Translations under genes and position numbers: made by a program
Assembly (NCBI RefSeq): GCF_003219815.1
Contig: NZ_QJVD01000023.1
Span: 1 to 64,000, forward strand
Source: Arthrobacter livingstonensis
GTDB taxonomy: Bacteria; Actinomycetota; Actinomycetes; Actinomycetales; Micrococcaceae
Direction of reading: 5' to 3'
DNA: 64,000 nucleotides
The notes under the pieces: generated by a model
Seen by the model: only the letters and a program-made list of their open reading frames with translations
Told to the model about the DNA's origin: nothing
Database searches by the model: none
Part shown: piece by piece, positions 24,659-32,975 of the stretch
Numbering within the stretch: position 1 is the first letter of the stretch
Layout of the letters: the number at the start of each line of letters is the position of its first letter

Positions 24659-25270
24659 TCAGCCCTGCGGCACCACGCCGCGGCCAAAGGTGAATGCCCG
24701 GGCAATGCCCACAGCTCCGAGGATAATCAGTGCGATGGCCGTGATGAGCAGCAGCCACACGGCCGACCACACCGGGACAGCGAGCACCACGATGCCGGCC
24801 ACCACGCTGAGGCCGCCAAAAAGGACGGCCCAGGTGCGGGACGGGCCCTTTCCGCCTTCGACCATGGCCAAAATTCCTTCAATGATCCAGCCGACGCCAA
24901 TAATGATGACGGTAAAGATCAGCAATGCCTCGCCGGTTGCCGCGGAATTCTTAATGGCTACAATTCCGGCAATCACCAAAAAAAGGCCCAGAAGGATATC
25001 CAGGGTGCGCAGCCCGGCGGAAAGCCCATAGCTAAAAATGCCCACTGCCGCCTTGACTGCGCCGGTTATCAGGAAGTTCAGACCCAGAAAGACGGCCACC
25101 ACGGCGAGCGTCTTGGTGGGCCAAAGCAGCAGCACAATTCCCAAGATCAGGGCCACGGCACCGCTGATCCCCATGGCAAGTCGCAGGCTCCGAACGGCGG
25201 ATGCAGCCAACTTGGCCGGGTCCAAAGCGAAAATATCAATGGTCGGTCCGGTGTGCTGTTGTGAACTCAT
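24659..25270 (-). CDS. HdeD family (DUF308) membrane protein
   Basis: A 203-aa protein of six membrane helices arranged as repeated DUF308 hairpins (GAVALILGIVLLLWPTKTLA, LGLFLVIAGIVAIKNSAATG, GGLSVVAGIVVLAVPVWSAV). HdeD proteins are linked to acid resistance in enterobacteria, but actinobacterial members are uncharacterised. The ATG at 25270 is preceded by GGGGAGG; the open frame upstream is ignored. Divergent from the cardiolipin synthase. Confidence 0.88.
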   Translation of the reverse strand: MSSQQHTGPTIDIFALDPAKLAASAVRSLRLAMGISGAVALILGIVLLLWPTKTLAVVAVFLGLNFLITGAVKAAVGIFSYGLSAGLRTLDILLGLFLVIAGIVAIKNSAATGEALLIFTVIIIGVGWIIEGILAMVEGGKGPSRTWAVLFGGLSVVAGIVVLAVPVWSAVWLLLITAIALIILGAVGIARAFTFGRGVVPQG

Positions 25271-25438
25271 GAAATTCCTCCCCAAAGGTTGCGATTTAGA
25301 TACTTCTGGCTCAAATCCTAGCCCCAGCCATTGGGTTCCGGCGGAAATAATGGCTAAATTCCCGCCCGGGGCGTTCGGTGCCACCCGGTAGGCTAATACC
25401 ACTTGCCGCCTAAATGGCGAGAAATGAGGAGGCCCTGC

Positions 25439-26917
25439 TTGATCTGGACAGCGTTCAGCCTGCCCGCCGGGCCGGCCTGGCTCTCGGCTCTATTGCTGCT
25501 CGCGGACATGGCCATCCGCATCGTGGTGCTTGGCATCATCCCCGGCAACCGACGCCCCACCACGGCCATGGCCTGGCTGCTGTGCATCTTCTTCCTGCCT
25601 TACATTGGACTGGCCCTGTTCCTCATGTTCGGCAACTTCCGGCTCTCCCGGCGCCGGCGGGAGACCCAGACGGCCGTCAACCTTCGCATTGTTGAAGGCA
25701 CCCGGGACATTGCCAAGCAGGTGACGCCCTACGACGGGCCGTCCTGGGTCAATTCCGCCGTGGAACTGAACCGGAACCTGGGATTCTTCCCGGCCCTGGG
25801 TGCCAACTCGGTGGAGCTGATCAAGGGGTACCAGGAATCGCTGGACGCCATGGCCGACGCCGTCAGCGAAGCCAAGGACTACGTCAACGCCGAGTTCTAC
25901 ATCATGAGTTCCGACGACTGCACGGACCGGCTGTTCCGGGAGCTGGAAGCCGCTGCCGCACGCGGCGTCCGGGTCAGGGTGCTTTTTGACCACATCGGCT
26001 CGCTGCGGGTGCCCGGCTACCGGGGCATGATCCGGCGGCTGAAGGCCAGCGAAATCCAGTGGCGGCGCATGCTGCCCCTGCTGCCCGTGAAGGGCCAGTG
26101 GCGCCGTCCGGATTTGCGCAACCACCGCAAGATCCTGGTGGTCGACGGCCGGGTGGGCTACACGGGATCACAAAATATCATTGAGCCGTCCTACCGGAAG
26201 AAAAGCAACGTCAAGGTGGGGCGCAAATGGGTTGAGCTCATGGCCAGGCTCGAGGGGCCGATCGTCGGCACCCTGAACGTCATGTTCGCGACGGACTGGT
26301 CCAGCGAGACCGAGGAAAACCTGGAATCACAGCTGGCCACCTACCATTGGGACTCGTTCGACGGCGGCGTGCTGTGCCAGGTGGTGCCCAGCGGTCCCGG
26401 CTTTGTCACGGAAAACAACCTGCGCCTGTTCAACACGCTGCTGTATTCGGCCGAGGAACGCATCACCATCTCCAGCCCGTACTTTGTGCCGGACGACTCG
26501 CTGCTCTACGCGATTACGACGGCGGCCCAGCGCGGCGTCCGGGTGGAGCTGTTTGTGTCCGAGAAGGGCGACCAGTTCCTGGTCCATCACGCCCAGTGCT
26601 CTTACTACGAGGCCTTGTTGAGGGCCGGGGTGAAGATCTTCCTCTACCCCAAGCCGCTGGTGCTGCACGCCAAGCACTTCACGGTCGACGCGGATGTGGC
26701 CGTGATCGGCTCCTCCAACATGGACATGCGCAGCTTCTCGCTGAACCTGGAAGTGTCCGTCATGATGATCGACAAGGACGTGGTGCAGGAGATGCACGCC
26801 GTGGAGGAGCAATACCGGGCGGTGTCCCGCGAATTGCAGCTGCACGAGTGGGTCACCCGGCCCATCCTGGCCCGGTACGTGGACAACGTGGCACGCCTGA
26901 CCGCCACGCTGCAGTAG
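25439..26917 (+). CDS. cls: cardiolipin synthase (phospholipase D type)
   Basis: A 492-aa membrane enzyme that transfers phosphatidyl groups to make cardiolipin. Two N-terminal helices (LLLLADMAIRIVVLGIIPGN; AWLLCIFFLPYIGLALFLMF) precede two HKD active sites: HRKILVVD beginning near H229 and HAKHFTVD near H410, each followed by the GSxN/GSSN motif. The TTG at 25439 is preferred: GAGGAGG sits six bases before it, whereas the upstream in-frame TTG and ATG lack a ribosome site. Transcribed alone, converging on the pabB fusion. Confidence 0.92.
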   Translation: MIWTAFSLPAGPAWLSALLLLADMAIRIVVLGIIPGNRRPTTAMAWLLCIFFLPYIGLALFLMFGNFRLSRRRRETQTAVNLRIVEGTRDIAKQVTPYDGPSWVNSAVELNRNLGFFPALGANSVELIKGYQESLDAMADAVSEAKDYVNAEFYIMSSDDCTDRLFRELEAAAARGVRVRVLFDHIGSLRVPGYRGMIRRLKASEIQWRRMLPLLPVKGQWRRPDLRNHRKILVVDGRVGYTGSQNIIEPSYRKKSNVKVGRKWVELMARLEGPIVGTLNVMFATDWSSETEENLESQLATYHWDSFDGGVLCQVVPSGPGFVTENNLRLFNTLLYSAEERITISSPYFVPDDSLLYAITTAAQRGVRVELFVSEKGDQFLVHHAQCSYYEALLRAGVKIFLYPKPLVLHAKHFTVDADVAVIGSSNMDMRSFSLNLEVSVMMIDKDVVQEMHAVEEQYRAVSRELQLHEWVTRPILARYVDNVARLTATLQ

Positions 26918-26946
26918 TCCCCCACCCGCCGGCGCTCTCGCGAGAT

Positions 26947-26963
26947 GGGGGGGGGGGGGGGGG
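26947..26963. repeat. 17-G homopolymer tract
   Basis: Seventeen consecutive G lie 30 bp after the cls stop codon. Such runs are hypermutable and also prone to length error in sequencing. It is outside any supported gene. Confidence 0.9.
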
Positions 26964-27150
26964 CTGATGCCCGCACCTCGCCACACACGACTTCGTCGGT
27001 GTTCCGGCGGCGGTCCTGCGGTCGCCTTTTACGCAGCCCACGGAAACTACCGGTTCCACGGCCCCGCCGCGGCCTGGACTAAGTGCCGCGATTTCGCATT
27101 GATCCAGTCGTGAAAACGGGGCCTTCTCGCATTCCACAGATCATATTTCG

Positions 27151-27219
27151 CGAGAACGGGGCCAACCCGCGACAACGGCGTATCTTGTGCGGTGCGTTCG
27201 CGAGTTGGCCCCGTTCTCG
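27151..27219. repeat. 16-bp perfect inverted repeat between cls and pabB
   Basis: cgagaacggggccaac (27151-27166) and gttggccccgttctcg (27204-27219) are exact inverted copies with a 37-bp loop. A third partial copy (gaaaacggggcc) is near 27111-27122. In 26918-27349 there is no supported gene; this palindrome and the G-run are its content. It could end both convergent transcripts or be a mobile palindromic repeat. Confidence 0.75.
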
Positions 27220-27349
27220 GGGATTTTGCACCCGGCCGGTCCTGCCGATCTGCAAGGCAGGTAGTCGAGCCTGAGTTCCGCGCCCGTTCCCCGTCGGCAG
27301 TTTTGATTTCGGCGCGGGTGCCGTGGCGCGGTGATTGAGCCTGCCGAAA

Positions 27350-29428
27350 TCAGCCCGGGAACTCCGAACCCAGGGTCGAGAGCACGCCGAACGCCTTCGC
27401 CTGGATCTCCTGCCATTCGGCCTCGTCATCCGAGTCGGCCGTGATGGCACCGCCGATGCCCAGCGAAAGGTGCGTGCCGCCGTCGTCGATGTCCTGCAGG
27501 ACCAGCGTGCGGATGGTGACGGACAAGTCCAGGGCGGCATTCAGCGAAAAGTAGCCGATCCCGCCGGAATAGATGCCGCGTGGTCCGGCTTCCAAGGCAT
27601 CGAGGATGGCCATCGTGCTGATTTTTGGCGCACCCGTCATGGATCCTGCCGGGAACGCGGCGGCCAGGGCCTCCGCGCGTGAACTGCCCGGCGCCAGCTG
27701 CGCCTCAATGGTGCTGACCAGCTGGTGCACGGTGGCGTAGCTTTCAATTTCACACAGCCGCGGGACCGACACGGTTCCCGGGACGGCGCTGTGGGAGAGG
27801 TCGTTGCGCAGCAGGTCCACGATCATCACGTTTTCGGCCCTGTCCTTGTGCGAAGACGCCAGCTCGGCCCTGAGCGCGGCGTCGACAGCAGGGTTGGCGT
27901 CGCGGCGCCGGGTGCCCTTGATCGGTTCGGCGCGCATGAGCCCTGCCGAATCGATGCGCAGGAACCTTTCCGGTGATGTGCTGCAGACCGCCACGTCGCC
28001 AAAACGGAGGAACGCGGCGAACGGGGCCGGGTTGCGGCGGCGCAGGGCCCGGTAGCTGTCCCACGCATTCATGCGCACCGGGATGGTTGCCTCGAGCTGC
28101 GTGGTCAGGCAGACCTCGTAGGAATTCCCCTCGTGGATTTCGTTCCGACAGGCAGCGATCATGGCCTTGTAGCGGGCCTCGCCGTCGCGCAACGTGAAGG
28201 CCGGCGCGGGCAGGGCCGGTGCAGGCTGTTCCGGCAGTGCCGCGAGAACGCCGCGGACGTGCCGGGTCCACGCCGCCGCCTCGTCCCGCGACGGCGGGTG
28301 GTTGGCCTCGGCCAGGGTGAGCAGGTACAGGCACCGTTCCTGATGGTCGACGACGACGGCCCGGCCCGCGAACAGGAGCGCGGCCGTTGGCGGCGGGGTT
28401 GGGGCGGGCGACGCGGAGGTCCCGGCAGGGGACTGGGCCACTCCTCCGGTTTCGCTTTTGAGCCCGTAGCCCAGCCAGCCCAGCCAGCCGAGGGTGAAAT
28501 CGCCCGGATAATGGCCGGGGGCGCGCACGGCCTTGCGTCCCCACACCGAGTCCAGCCACCGGAAGAACGGGGCACGGATGCGCGTGGTCACCTGCCCGGA
28601 GACCACCGTGGTGATTCCGCCGGTGTGGGTGGCCGTGCAGCCGAAGTGGCCGGCGGCGTCGGCCATGATGGAGAACCGCGAACGGCCGCCCTGTGCGGCG
28701 GCTCCTGCCTGGTCCGCGATGGAGCTGTCCAGCCACACGGCATCGCCGGATTCGCCATAAAGTGCCGCGAAAAGTCCCGGTCCGGAGGGGTACGCGTCAA
28801 GGCGAACGGCTGCGAATTCCAGCCCGCGCCGACGCGCCAGTTCTGGAGCCAGCAGCGGTTCCAGCGCCGGCAGTCCGGCCAGTGCGGAGAGCACCCGCTC
28901 GGGCGCACCGTCCACGCCGAGGGAGCCGTCCACCACGATGTCCGCCGTCGCGGCCACATCCCCGGCAGCAAAAAGCACGTCCTCCTGTGCGGTCCAGCGG
29001 TCCCAAAAGGGTGCGTAGGTGTCGCCGTCGCGTTCCAGCGCCCGCCGCTTACGCGCCGGTGTGGGCGCATCCACCCAGATCACCACGTCCAGGAACTCCC
29101 GGGCGTCGGCGTGGGCCGCACCCACCCCTTCAACGAGTACGACGTCGGCAACGGCGGTGGTGCGGGAGTCGCCGTCGTCCCCGGCAGCCCAGTCCCAGGC
29201 GGTCCAGTGCGCCGGCAGGCCCCGCGACAGTGGCTCAAGGACTGAGCCCACATACCGTTCGGCGCCGTCCGCCAGCCCGTCCCAGCCAGGGTAGACGTCC
29301 TCGAGGTGGAACAAGGAGACTGTGCGGTGGCGGCGCAGCAGGGCGGCCAGTTCCAGGGCGACGGTCGTCTTTCCGGCGCCCGAGCGCCCGTCGACGGCAA
29401 TGATCACCGGCCTCTGCGTTTCAGCCAC
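27350..29428 (-). CDS. pabB: fusion of an N-terminal P-loop kinase domain and aminodeoxychorismate synthase component I (PabB)
   Basis: A 692-aa two-part protein. Residues 1-195 resemble uridine/nucleoside kinases: Walker A GRSGAGKTT at 14-22 and a lid-like APTPARKRRALERD segment. From about 200 on it is a chorismate-binding PabB: the segment PIKGTRRR near residue 504 has the Lys nucleophile that separates PabB from TrpE (PIAGT), followed by ENVMIVDLLRNDLSH, FPAGSMTGAPK and GIYSGGIGYFS. It should aminate chorismate with a PabA glutaminase, giving the substrate of the nearby PabC-like lyase, for folate. The role of the kinase half is unknown. The stop lies in a spacer containing an inverted repeat. 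Confidence 0.9.
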   Translation of the reverse strand: MAETQRPVIIAVDGRSGAGKTTVALELAALLRRHRTVSLFHLEDVYPGWDGLADGAERYVGSVLEPLSRGLPAHWTAWDWAAGDDGDSRTTAVADVVLVEGVGAAHADAREFLDVVIWVDAPTPARKRRALERDGDTYAPFWDRWTAQEDVLFAAGDVAATADIVVDGSLGVDGAPERVLSALAGLPALEPLLAPELARRRGLEFAAVRLDAYPSGPGLFAALYGESGDAVWLDSSIADQAGAAAQGGRSRFSIMADAAGHFGCTATHTGGITTVVSGQVTTRIRAPFFRWLDSVWGRKAVRAPGHYPGDFTLGWLGWLGYGLKSETGGVAQSPAGTSASPAPTPPPTAALLFAGRAVVVDHQERCLYLLTLAEANHPPSRDEAAAWTRHVRGVLAALPEQPAPALPAPAFTLRDGEARYKAMIAACRNEIHEGNSYEVCLTTQLEATIPVRMNAWDSYRALRRRNPAPFAAFLRFGDVAVCSTSPERFLRIDSAGLMRAEPIKGTRRRDANPAVDAALRAELASSHKDRAENVMIVDLLRNDLSHSAVPGTVSVPRLCEIESYATVHQLVSTIEAQLAPGSSRAEALAAAFPAGSMTGAPKISTMAILDALEAGPRGIYSGGIGYFSLNAALDLSVTIRTLVLQDIDDGGTHLSLGIGGAITADSDDEAEWQEIQAKAFGVLSTLGSEFPG

Positions 29429-29924
29429 GGGCGTTGCCGTGGGCGGTGGCGTGCGCCAAAATCCCCGGTATGGCTGCTGAAATCAGCTCCCAGCTGGCCA
29501 CGAAGTCGTTTTTGTCGCCGTACCAGGGGTCGTAAATGCCTTGTTCGCCACGGCGTGCGCCGGCCACCGCAGGGTCGAAGGCGCGCAGCATGTGCACCTT
29601 TGCCGCGGTTTCCGGCGTGGGGGCAAGCGCCTGCAGGGCCTCGAAATGGTCAACGTCCAGGGCGAGAATAAGGTCCCGTTCGGCAAACCATTGAACGTTG
29701 AAGGTGCGGGCTTCGTGGTGCGACGGGATGATTCCGTGGCGGGCCAGAACCTCCATGGCGCGCGGATCCATGGGGTTGCCCACCTCCCACGAAGAAGTTC
29801 CGGCGGAGTCCACCACCACGTCCAGGCCCGCATCGTCGGCGGCCCGGGCGAGCATGAATTCGGCCATGGGGGAGCGGCAGATATTGCCCGTGCAAACGGT
29901 GATGATCCGGTAGGGATTGGTCAT
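29421..29924 (-). CDS. low molecular weight protein-tyrosine phosphatase
   Basis: A 167-aa phosphatase. The active-site loop CTGNICRS (C11 to R17) lies at the N-terminus as in this family, and the general-acid loop DPWYGD is near residue 132. It overlaps the start of the kinase-PabB gene by 8 bp, so the two are probably co-transcribed. Actinobacterial homologues act on protein tyrosine phosphate and in exopolysaccharide control; the target here is unknown. Confidence 0.93.
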   Translation of the reverse strand: MTNPYRIITVCTGNICRSPMAEFMLARAADDAGLDVVVDSAGTSSWEVGNPMDPRAMEVLARHGIIPSHHEARTFNVQWFAERDLILALDVDHFEALQALAPTPETAAKVHMLRAFDPAVAGARRGEQGIYDPWYGDKNDFVASWELISAAIPGILAHATAHGNARG

Positions 29925-29955
29925 GGGGCCAGTCTATCGAGGCCCGTGCCGCCAG

Positions 29956-30294
29956 TCAGAACGGAGGGTGCCCGTGTTCCTGGACGTACTTCCGGTACCA
30001 GGGCCAGCGGACGGCGGCGATGATGACCATCCAAACGCCCAGGCCTGCCGCGATCAGGAACAAGGGGATCCCGAGCGCCAAGGCGCCGGAACCGGCCGAC
30101 GACGTTGCCACCAGCGCAACAACGCCGAGGGCGATGAACACCACTCCGTAGATGAGCGAGCCGAGCGGGTATTGCAGGCCGGGCAGGCGGTAGGCCCCTC
30201 CGGTGCGGCGGCGGCTCATCCACGGCATGGGTTCGCGAAGATTGGCGGCGTCGTCTGACGGCACGGGGGGACGGCCAAATCCGTTGGTGCTCAC
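29956..30294 (-). CDS. 112-aa membrane protein of unknown function
   Basis: The GTG at 30294 overlaps the stop of the upstream 224-aa gene by 4 nt (GTGA). The product has a hydrophilic Pro/Arg-rich N-terminus, two membrane helices (YPLGSLIYGVVFIALGVVAL; ALGIPLFLIAAGLGVWMVI) and a short basic-aromatic tail with WPWYRKYVQEHG. No family recognised. Its tight coupling to the two genes upstream suggests it belongs to the WXG100 cassette. Confidence 0.75.
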   Translation of the reverse strand: MSTNGFGRPPVPSDDAANLREPMPWMSRRRTGGAYRLPGLQYPLGSLIYGVVFIALGVVALVATSSAGSGALALGIPLFLIAAGLGVWMVIIAAVRWPWYRKYVQEHGHPPF

Positions 30295-30965
30295 TGGGCG
30301 GCCTCGCCCGGAAGGGAAACCAATTTTGCCAGGTGGTCCAGGAGGGCTTCTGCGGAGACCCCGTCTGTCCTGTCCTGCTCGCCCGGCTTTTCCACATGCG
30401 CCACGTCCCACTGCCCATTGCCGGAGGCCCGGACGAAGAAGTGGTCCTTGGGCCCGGTGACAGTTTCCGAACCGAAGTACATGGCGGCCTCCGGATGGCG
30501 CGCCACATTGCTCTCAAGGATTTGCTTGAGCATTTGGGCGTCGCTGGCCTGCGGGTCCTTGACCACCATGAACCACGTGCTCAGCGCTGCGGGCTGAAGG
30601 AAGACCGACACGTCACGGGCTTGGATGTAAAGCGCCGCCTCCACACCGGTTCCGTTGACCATGGCCACTTCCGTCCACCGAAGCGCGGCATTGAGGGCCT
30701 GGTTGAGGATGCGGGCGCCGCCGCGCAGTTCCATGGCGTCGCCGTCGGCCACGATTTCCCCGCGCGCCAGCAGGCTTGAGGCGCCCAGGGCGGCAATCTG
30801 TTCGGTGAGGACGTCATTGCGCACCTGCATGGCGGCCGCGTTCTTTTCCTTCAGCCCGTTGGTGCCCTGGGAAATGAGGTAGGCGATTTCCGCGGCACCG
30901 TAGCCGGTGACTGCCGGAGATTGGCCGGCGGTGTCCGGTGCCGGCACGGTGTTCGTCTCAGTCAT
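30291..30965 (-). CDS. 224-aa protein of unknown function in the WXG100 cassette
   Basis: The ATG at 30965 follows AGGGAGAA, a better start than the TTG at 30983. The N-terminal 35 residues are polar and Thr/Pro rich. The region around residues 25-75 is helical, and the rest is a mixed alpha/beta soluble domain (VEAALYIQARDVSVFLQPAA; MLKQILESNVARHPEAAMYF) without signal peptide or membrane helix. No family recognised. Placed directly after a WXG100/LXG-type gene and coupled to a membrane protein gene, it could be a chaperone or immunity-like partner; that is inference only. Confidence 0.72.
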   Translation of the reverse strand: MTETNTVPAPDTAGQSPAVTGYGAAEIAYLISQGTNGLKEKNAAAMQVRNDVLTEQIAALGASSLLARGEIVADGDAMELRGGARILNQALNAALRWTEVAMVNGTGVEAALYIQARDVSVFLQPAALSTWFMVVKDPQASDAQMLKQILESNVARHPEAAMYFGSETVTGPKDHFFVRASGNGQWDVAHVEKPGEQDRTDGVSAEALLDHLAKLVSLPGEAAQ

Positions 30966-31005
30966 GGTGTATTCTCCCTGCAATTGAAATTGGATGTCAT
31001 CGTGT

Positions 31006-31050
31006 CAGCGCCTGATTGGACAGCGCCTGATTGGACAGGGCCTGATTAGA
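31006..31050. repeat. 15-bp tandem repeat, three copies
   Basis: cagcgcctgattgga at 31006-31020 and 31021-31035, with a third copy (cagggcctgattaga, two changes) at 31036-31050. The third copy includes the stop codon of the WXG100 gene, whose last codons therefore derive from the repeat unit. It lies just upstream of the next gene's ribosome site. Confidence 0.85.
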
Positions 31051-32086
31051 AGGGCCACAAGTCGTCGGCGACCTTGGCCACACCGTGTCCAAGGTCGGAA
31101 GCGGCGTCGCCTATGGCACCAGCCGCGTCCGAGACCGCGTCGCCGACAGCCCCGGCGGCGTCGCCGACGAATTCAACGGTATTGTCGACGGCGTCGTGCA
31201 CGAAGGGAATGTGGTCGTAGGCGAGCTGCCCGACGGCCATGGCACCGGCGGCCGCACCCAGGGCCAGGTCGGCAGGCGGAGGCGTGAGGAGCGCGGCAAC
31301 GCCCAAGCCGGTCACCACGCTGTCGTAGCCGGCGCGGCCGTAGTCGCCCTTGGCGATGTCCGTGCCAACTGTCAGCACGCCGAGCACGGCGCCGGCCGGC
31401 CCCAGAACCTTGCCCGCCGTTGCGAGTGGGCCGGCCAGGGAACCGATTTTCCCGGCGATGGCGCCGTCGCCCATGAGTGCGCCGGCCTTTTGGGCCAACG
31501 CTCCCCAGTTGCCGCCCGCAGCGAAGTCATCCAGGCTCCCAAACGCGCCCGCCAGGCGGGAAAACTTCATGGCACCCTCCAGCGAGGCGAAGCTGCCGCC
31601 GAGCCGCAGCACGCCGGCCAGGTTCAAGGCATTGGTTCCGCCGGCCAACGCCGTGTACCAGGTGGCCAGGGTTTCCCCCGTGCCCAGAAGGCCGTTGCCC
31701 AACAAGCCCTTCAGCAGACCCGGCGGATTTCCGCCGCCCGGAAAGCCGGGGAAGCCGGGAAAACCTGGCATGCCGGGAACGCCGGGAATGCCGGGGGTCC
31801 CGCCCAGGCCTGAAACGGCACTGGCCGTGTCCTGCTCCTTGGCGTTGCGCAGGAGGGCGTCCGCCGTTTGGTCGAAGCACTTGTTGGCCGCCATGATCTT
31901 GGGGCGGAGGCTGGCGTTCCACTCGCTGCGGAAGCGGTCCGCATCCGGGCCGCTCCAGCTTCCCGGGCGGTTGACCCGCTGGGTCAGTGTGGTGCTCAAT
32001 TGCATGAGCTGCTGCGCGGCGTGGGAGAAGTCCTTGGCCAGATTGCGCAGCTGTTGGGGATCCGCACCAAGCATTGTGTCGTTCAC
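31046..32086 (-). CDS. WXG100-type protein with collagen-like linker and Gly/Ala-rich domain, putative type VII secretion substrate
   Basis: A 346-aa three-part protein. Residues 1-95 form a WXG100-like helical hairpin (LRNLAKDFSHAAQQLMQLST; SWSG at the turn, then DADRFRSEWNASLRPKI). Residues about 105-130 are a Gly-x-Pro collagen-like stretch (GIPGVPGMPGFPGFPG). The remaining 215 residues are Gly/Ala-rich and amphipathic or hydrophobic, ending with repeated GDA-A motifs (VGDAVSDAAGAIGDAASDLG). The GTG at 32086 is eight bases after GGAAGG; ATG 32074 is an alternative. No secretion ATPase gene is in the window. It may be secreted as an effector or surface protein. Confidence 0.75.
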   Translation of the reverse strand: MNDTMLGADPQQLRNLAKDFSHAAQQLMQLSTTLTQRVNRPGSWSGPDADRFRSEWNASLRPKIMAANKCFDQTADALLRNAKEQDTASAVSGLGGTPGIPGVPGMPGFPGFPGFPGGGNPPGLLKGLLGNGLLGTGETLATWYTALAGGTNALNLAGVLRLGGSFASLEGAMKFSRLAGAFGSLDDFAAGGNWGALAQKAGALMGDGAIAGKIGSLAGPLATAGKVLGPAGAVLGVLTVGTDIAKGDYGRAGYDSVVTGLGVAALLTPPPADLALGAAAGAMAVGQLAYDHIPFVHDAVDNTVEFVGDAAGAVGDAVSDAAGAIGDAASDLGHGVAKVADDLWPF

Positions 32087-32177
32087 CGAAGGGGCCTTCC
32101 CGCGTATCCAAATAGTGTCAGCTTCCACCCAAACACGACTTCGCGGTGGTGCCAATGGGGAGCGCTGCCCATCTGCG

Positions 32178-32798
32178 CTAAACCAGTGCAAGCAAGATGC
32201 CGACACCGATGAACAGGATGCCGAAAATCCGGTTCAGGGTCAACTGCCCGCGCTTGCTGGTGGTCAGGTGTTTGAGCTGTTTGGCGCCTGCGGCGAAGAC
32301 GAACCACATGACGACAATGTCGATTGCCACCACGGTGGCCGTGAGGACCACATACTGTGGCAGCAGCGGCTGTTCCGGCCGGATGAACTGGGGCATGAAG
32401 GCCAGAAAGAACACGATGGCCTTCGGGTTGAGCAGGTTCACCCACAGCCCCCGGCGGAACATCGAGAACCCGGACTCAAAAACGGCGGGTGAGCCGTCGC
32501 CGTCGTTCTTCTCCGCCTTGGCCAGCAACTTCCGGATACCCAAATAGACCAGGTAGGCGGCGCCCACGTACCGGATCAGGTGGAAGAGGAAGGGGGAGCT
32601 GGAAACGATGATGCCCACGCCGGCGGCCACAATGACCACGTGGATGACGAGGGCAAGCTGTTGGCCAAGAATGCCCCAGAAGGAGCGTTTGAAGCCGGAG
32701 GTAAGCGCGTTGGACATGGTGTTGATGGCACCGGCGCCGGGCGTGAGGCTGATCATGGCGCCGGCACCGGCGAGGGCCAGCCACAAGGAGAATTGCAC
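32178..32798 (-). CDS. LysE/RhtB family amino-acid exporter
   Basis: A 206-aa membrane protein with six helices. The opening LALAGAGAMISLTPGAGAIN with its SLTPG motif and the central GFSMFRRGLWVNLLNPKAIV with the NLLNPKA motif define the LysE translocator family (export of lysine, threonine, homoserine lactones and similar). Substrate unknown. It stands between the WXG100 gene and the TMEM175-like gene, with 177 bp of featureless sequence upstream (32799-32975). Confidence 0.9.
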   Translation of the reverse strand: MQFSLWLALAGAGAMISLTPGAGAINTMSNALTSGFKRSFWGILGQQLALVIHVVIVAAGVGIIVSSSPFLFHLIRYVGAAYLVYLGIRKLLAKAEKNDGDGSPAVFESGFSMFRRGLWVNLLNPKAIVFFLAFMPQFIRPEQPLLPQYVVLTATVVAIDIVVMWFVFAAGAKQLKHLTTSKRGQLTLNRIFGILFIGVGILLALV

Positions 32799-32975
32799 CA
32801 GCCAAGCTTACGGTGCGCCGGGGCCGCGCCCTCACCTGGGGCCGCTCCGCCAAAATCGTGTCCCGCCCCTTTCCGGCACGGAGCTCATACTCCACCAGGC
32901 CTACGCGCCCGCGGCTCCCCGCCCGCCAAGCGGAGCAATGAGCGGCTGTCGTTTCAGCTGCCCGTGCCGCCAGCA

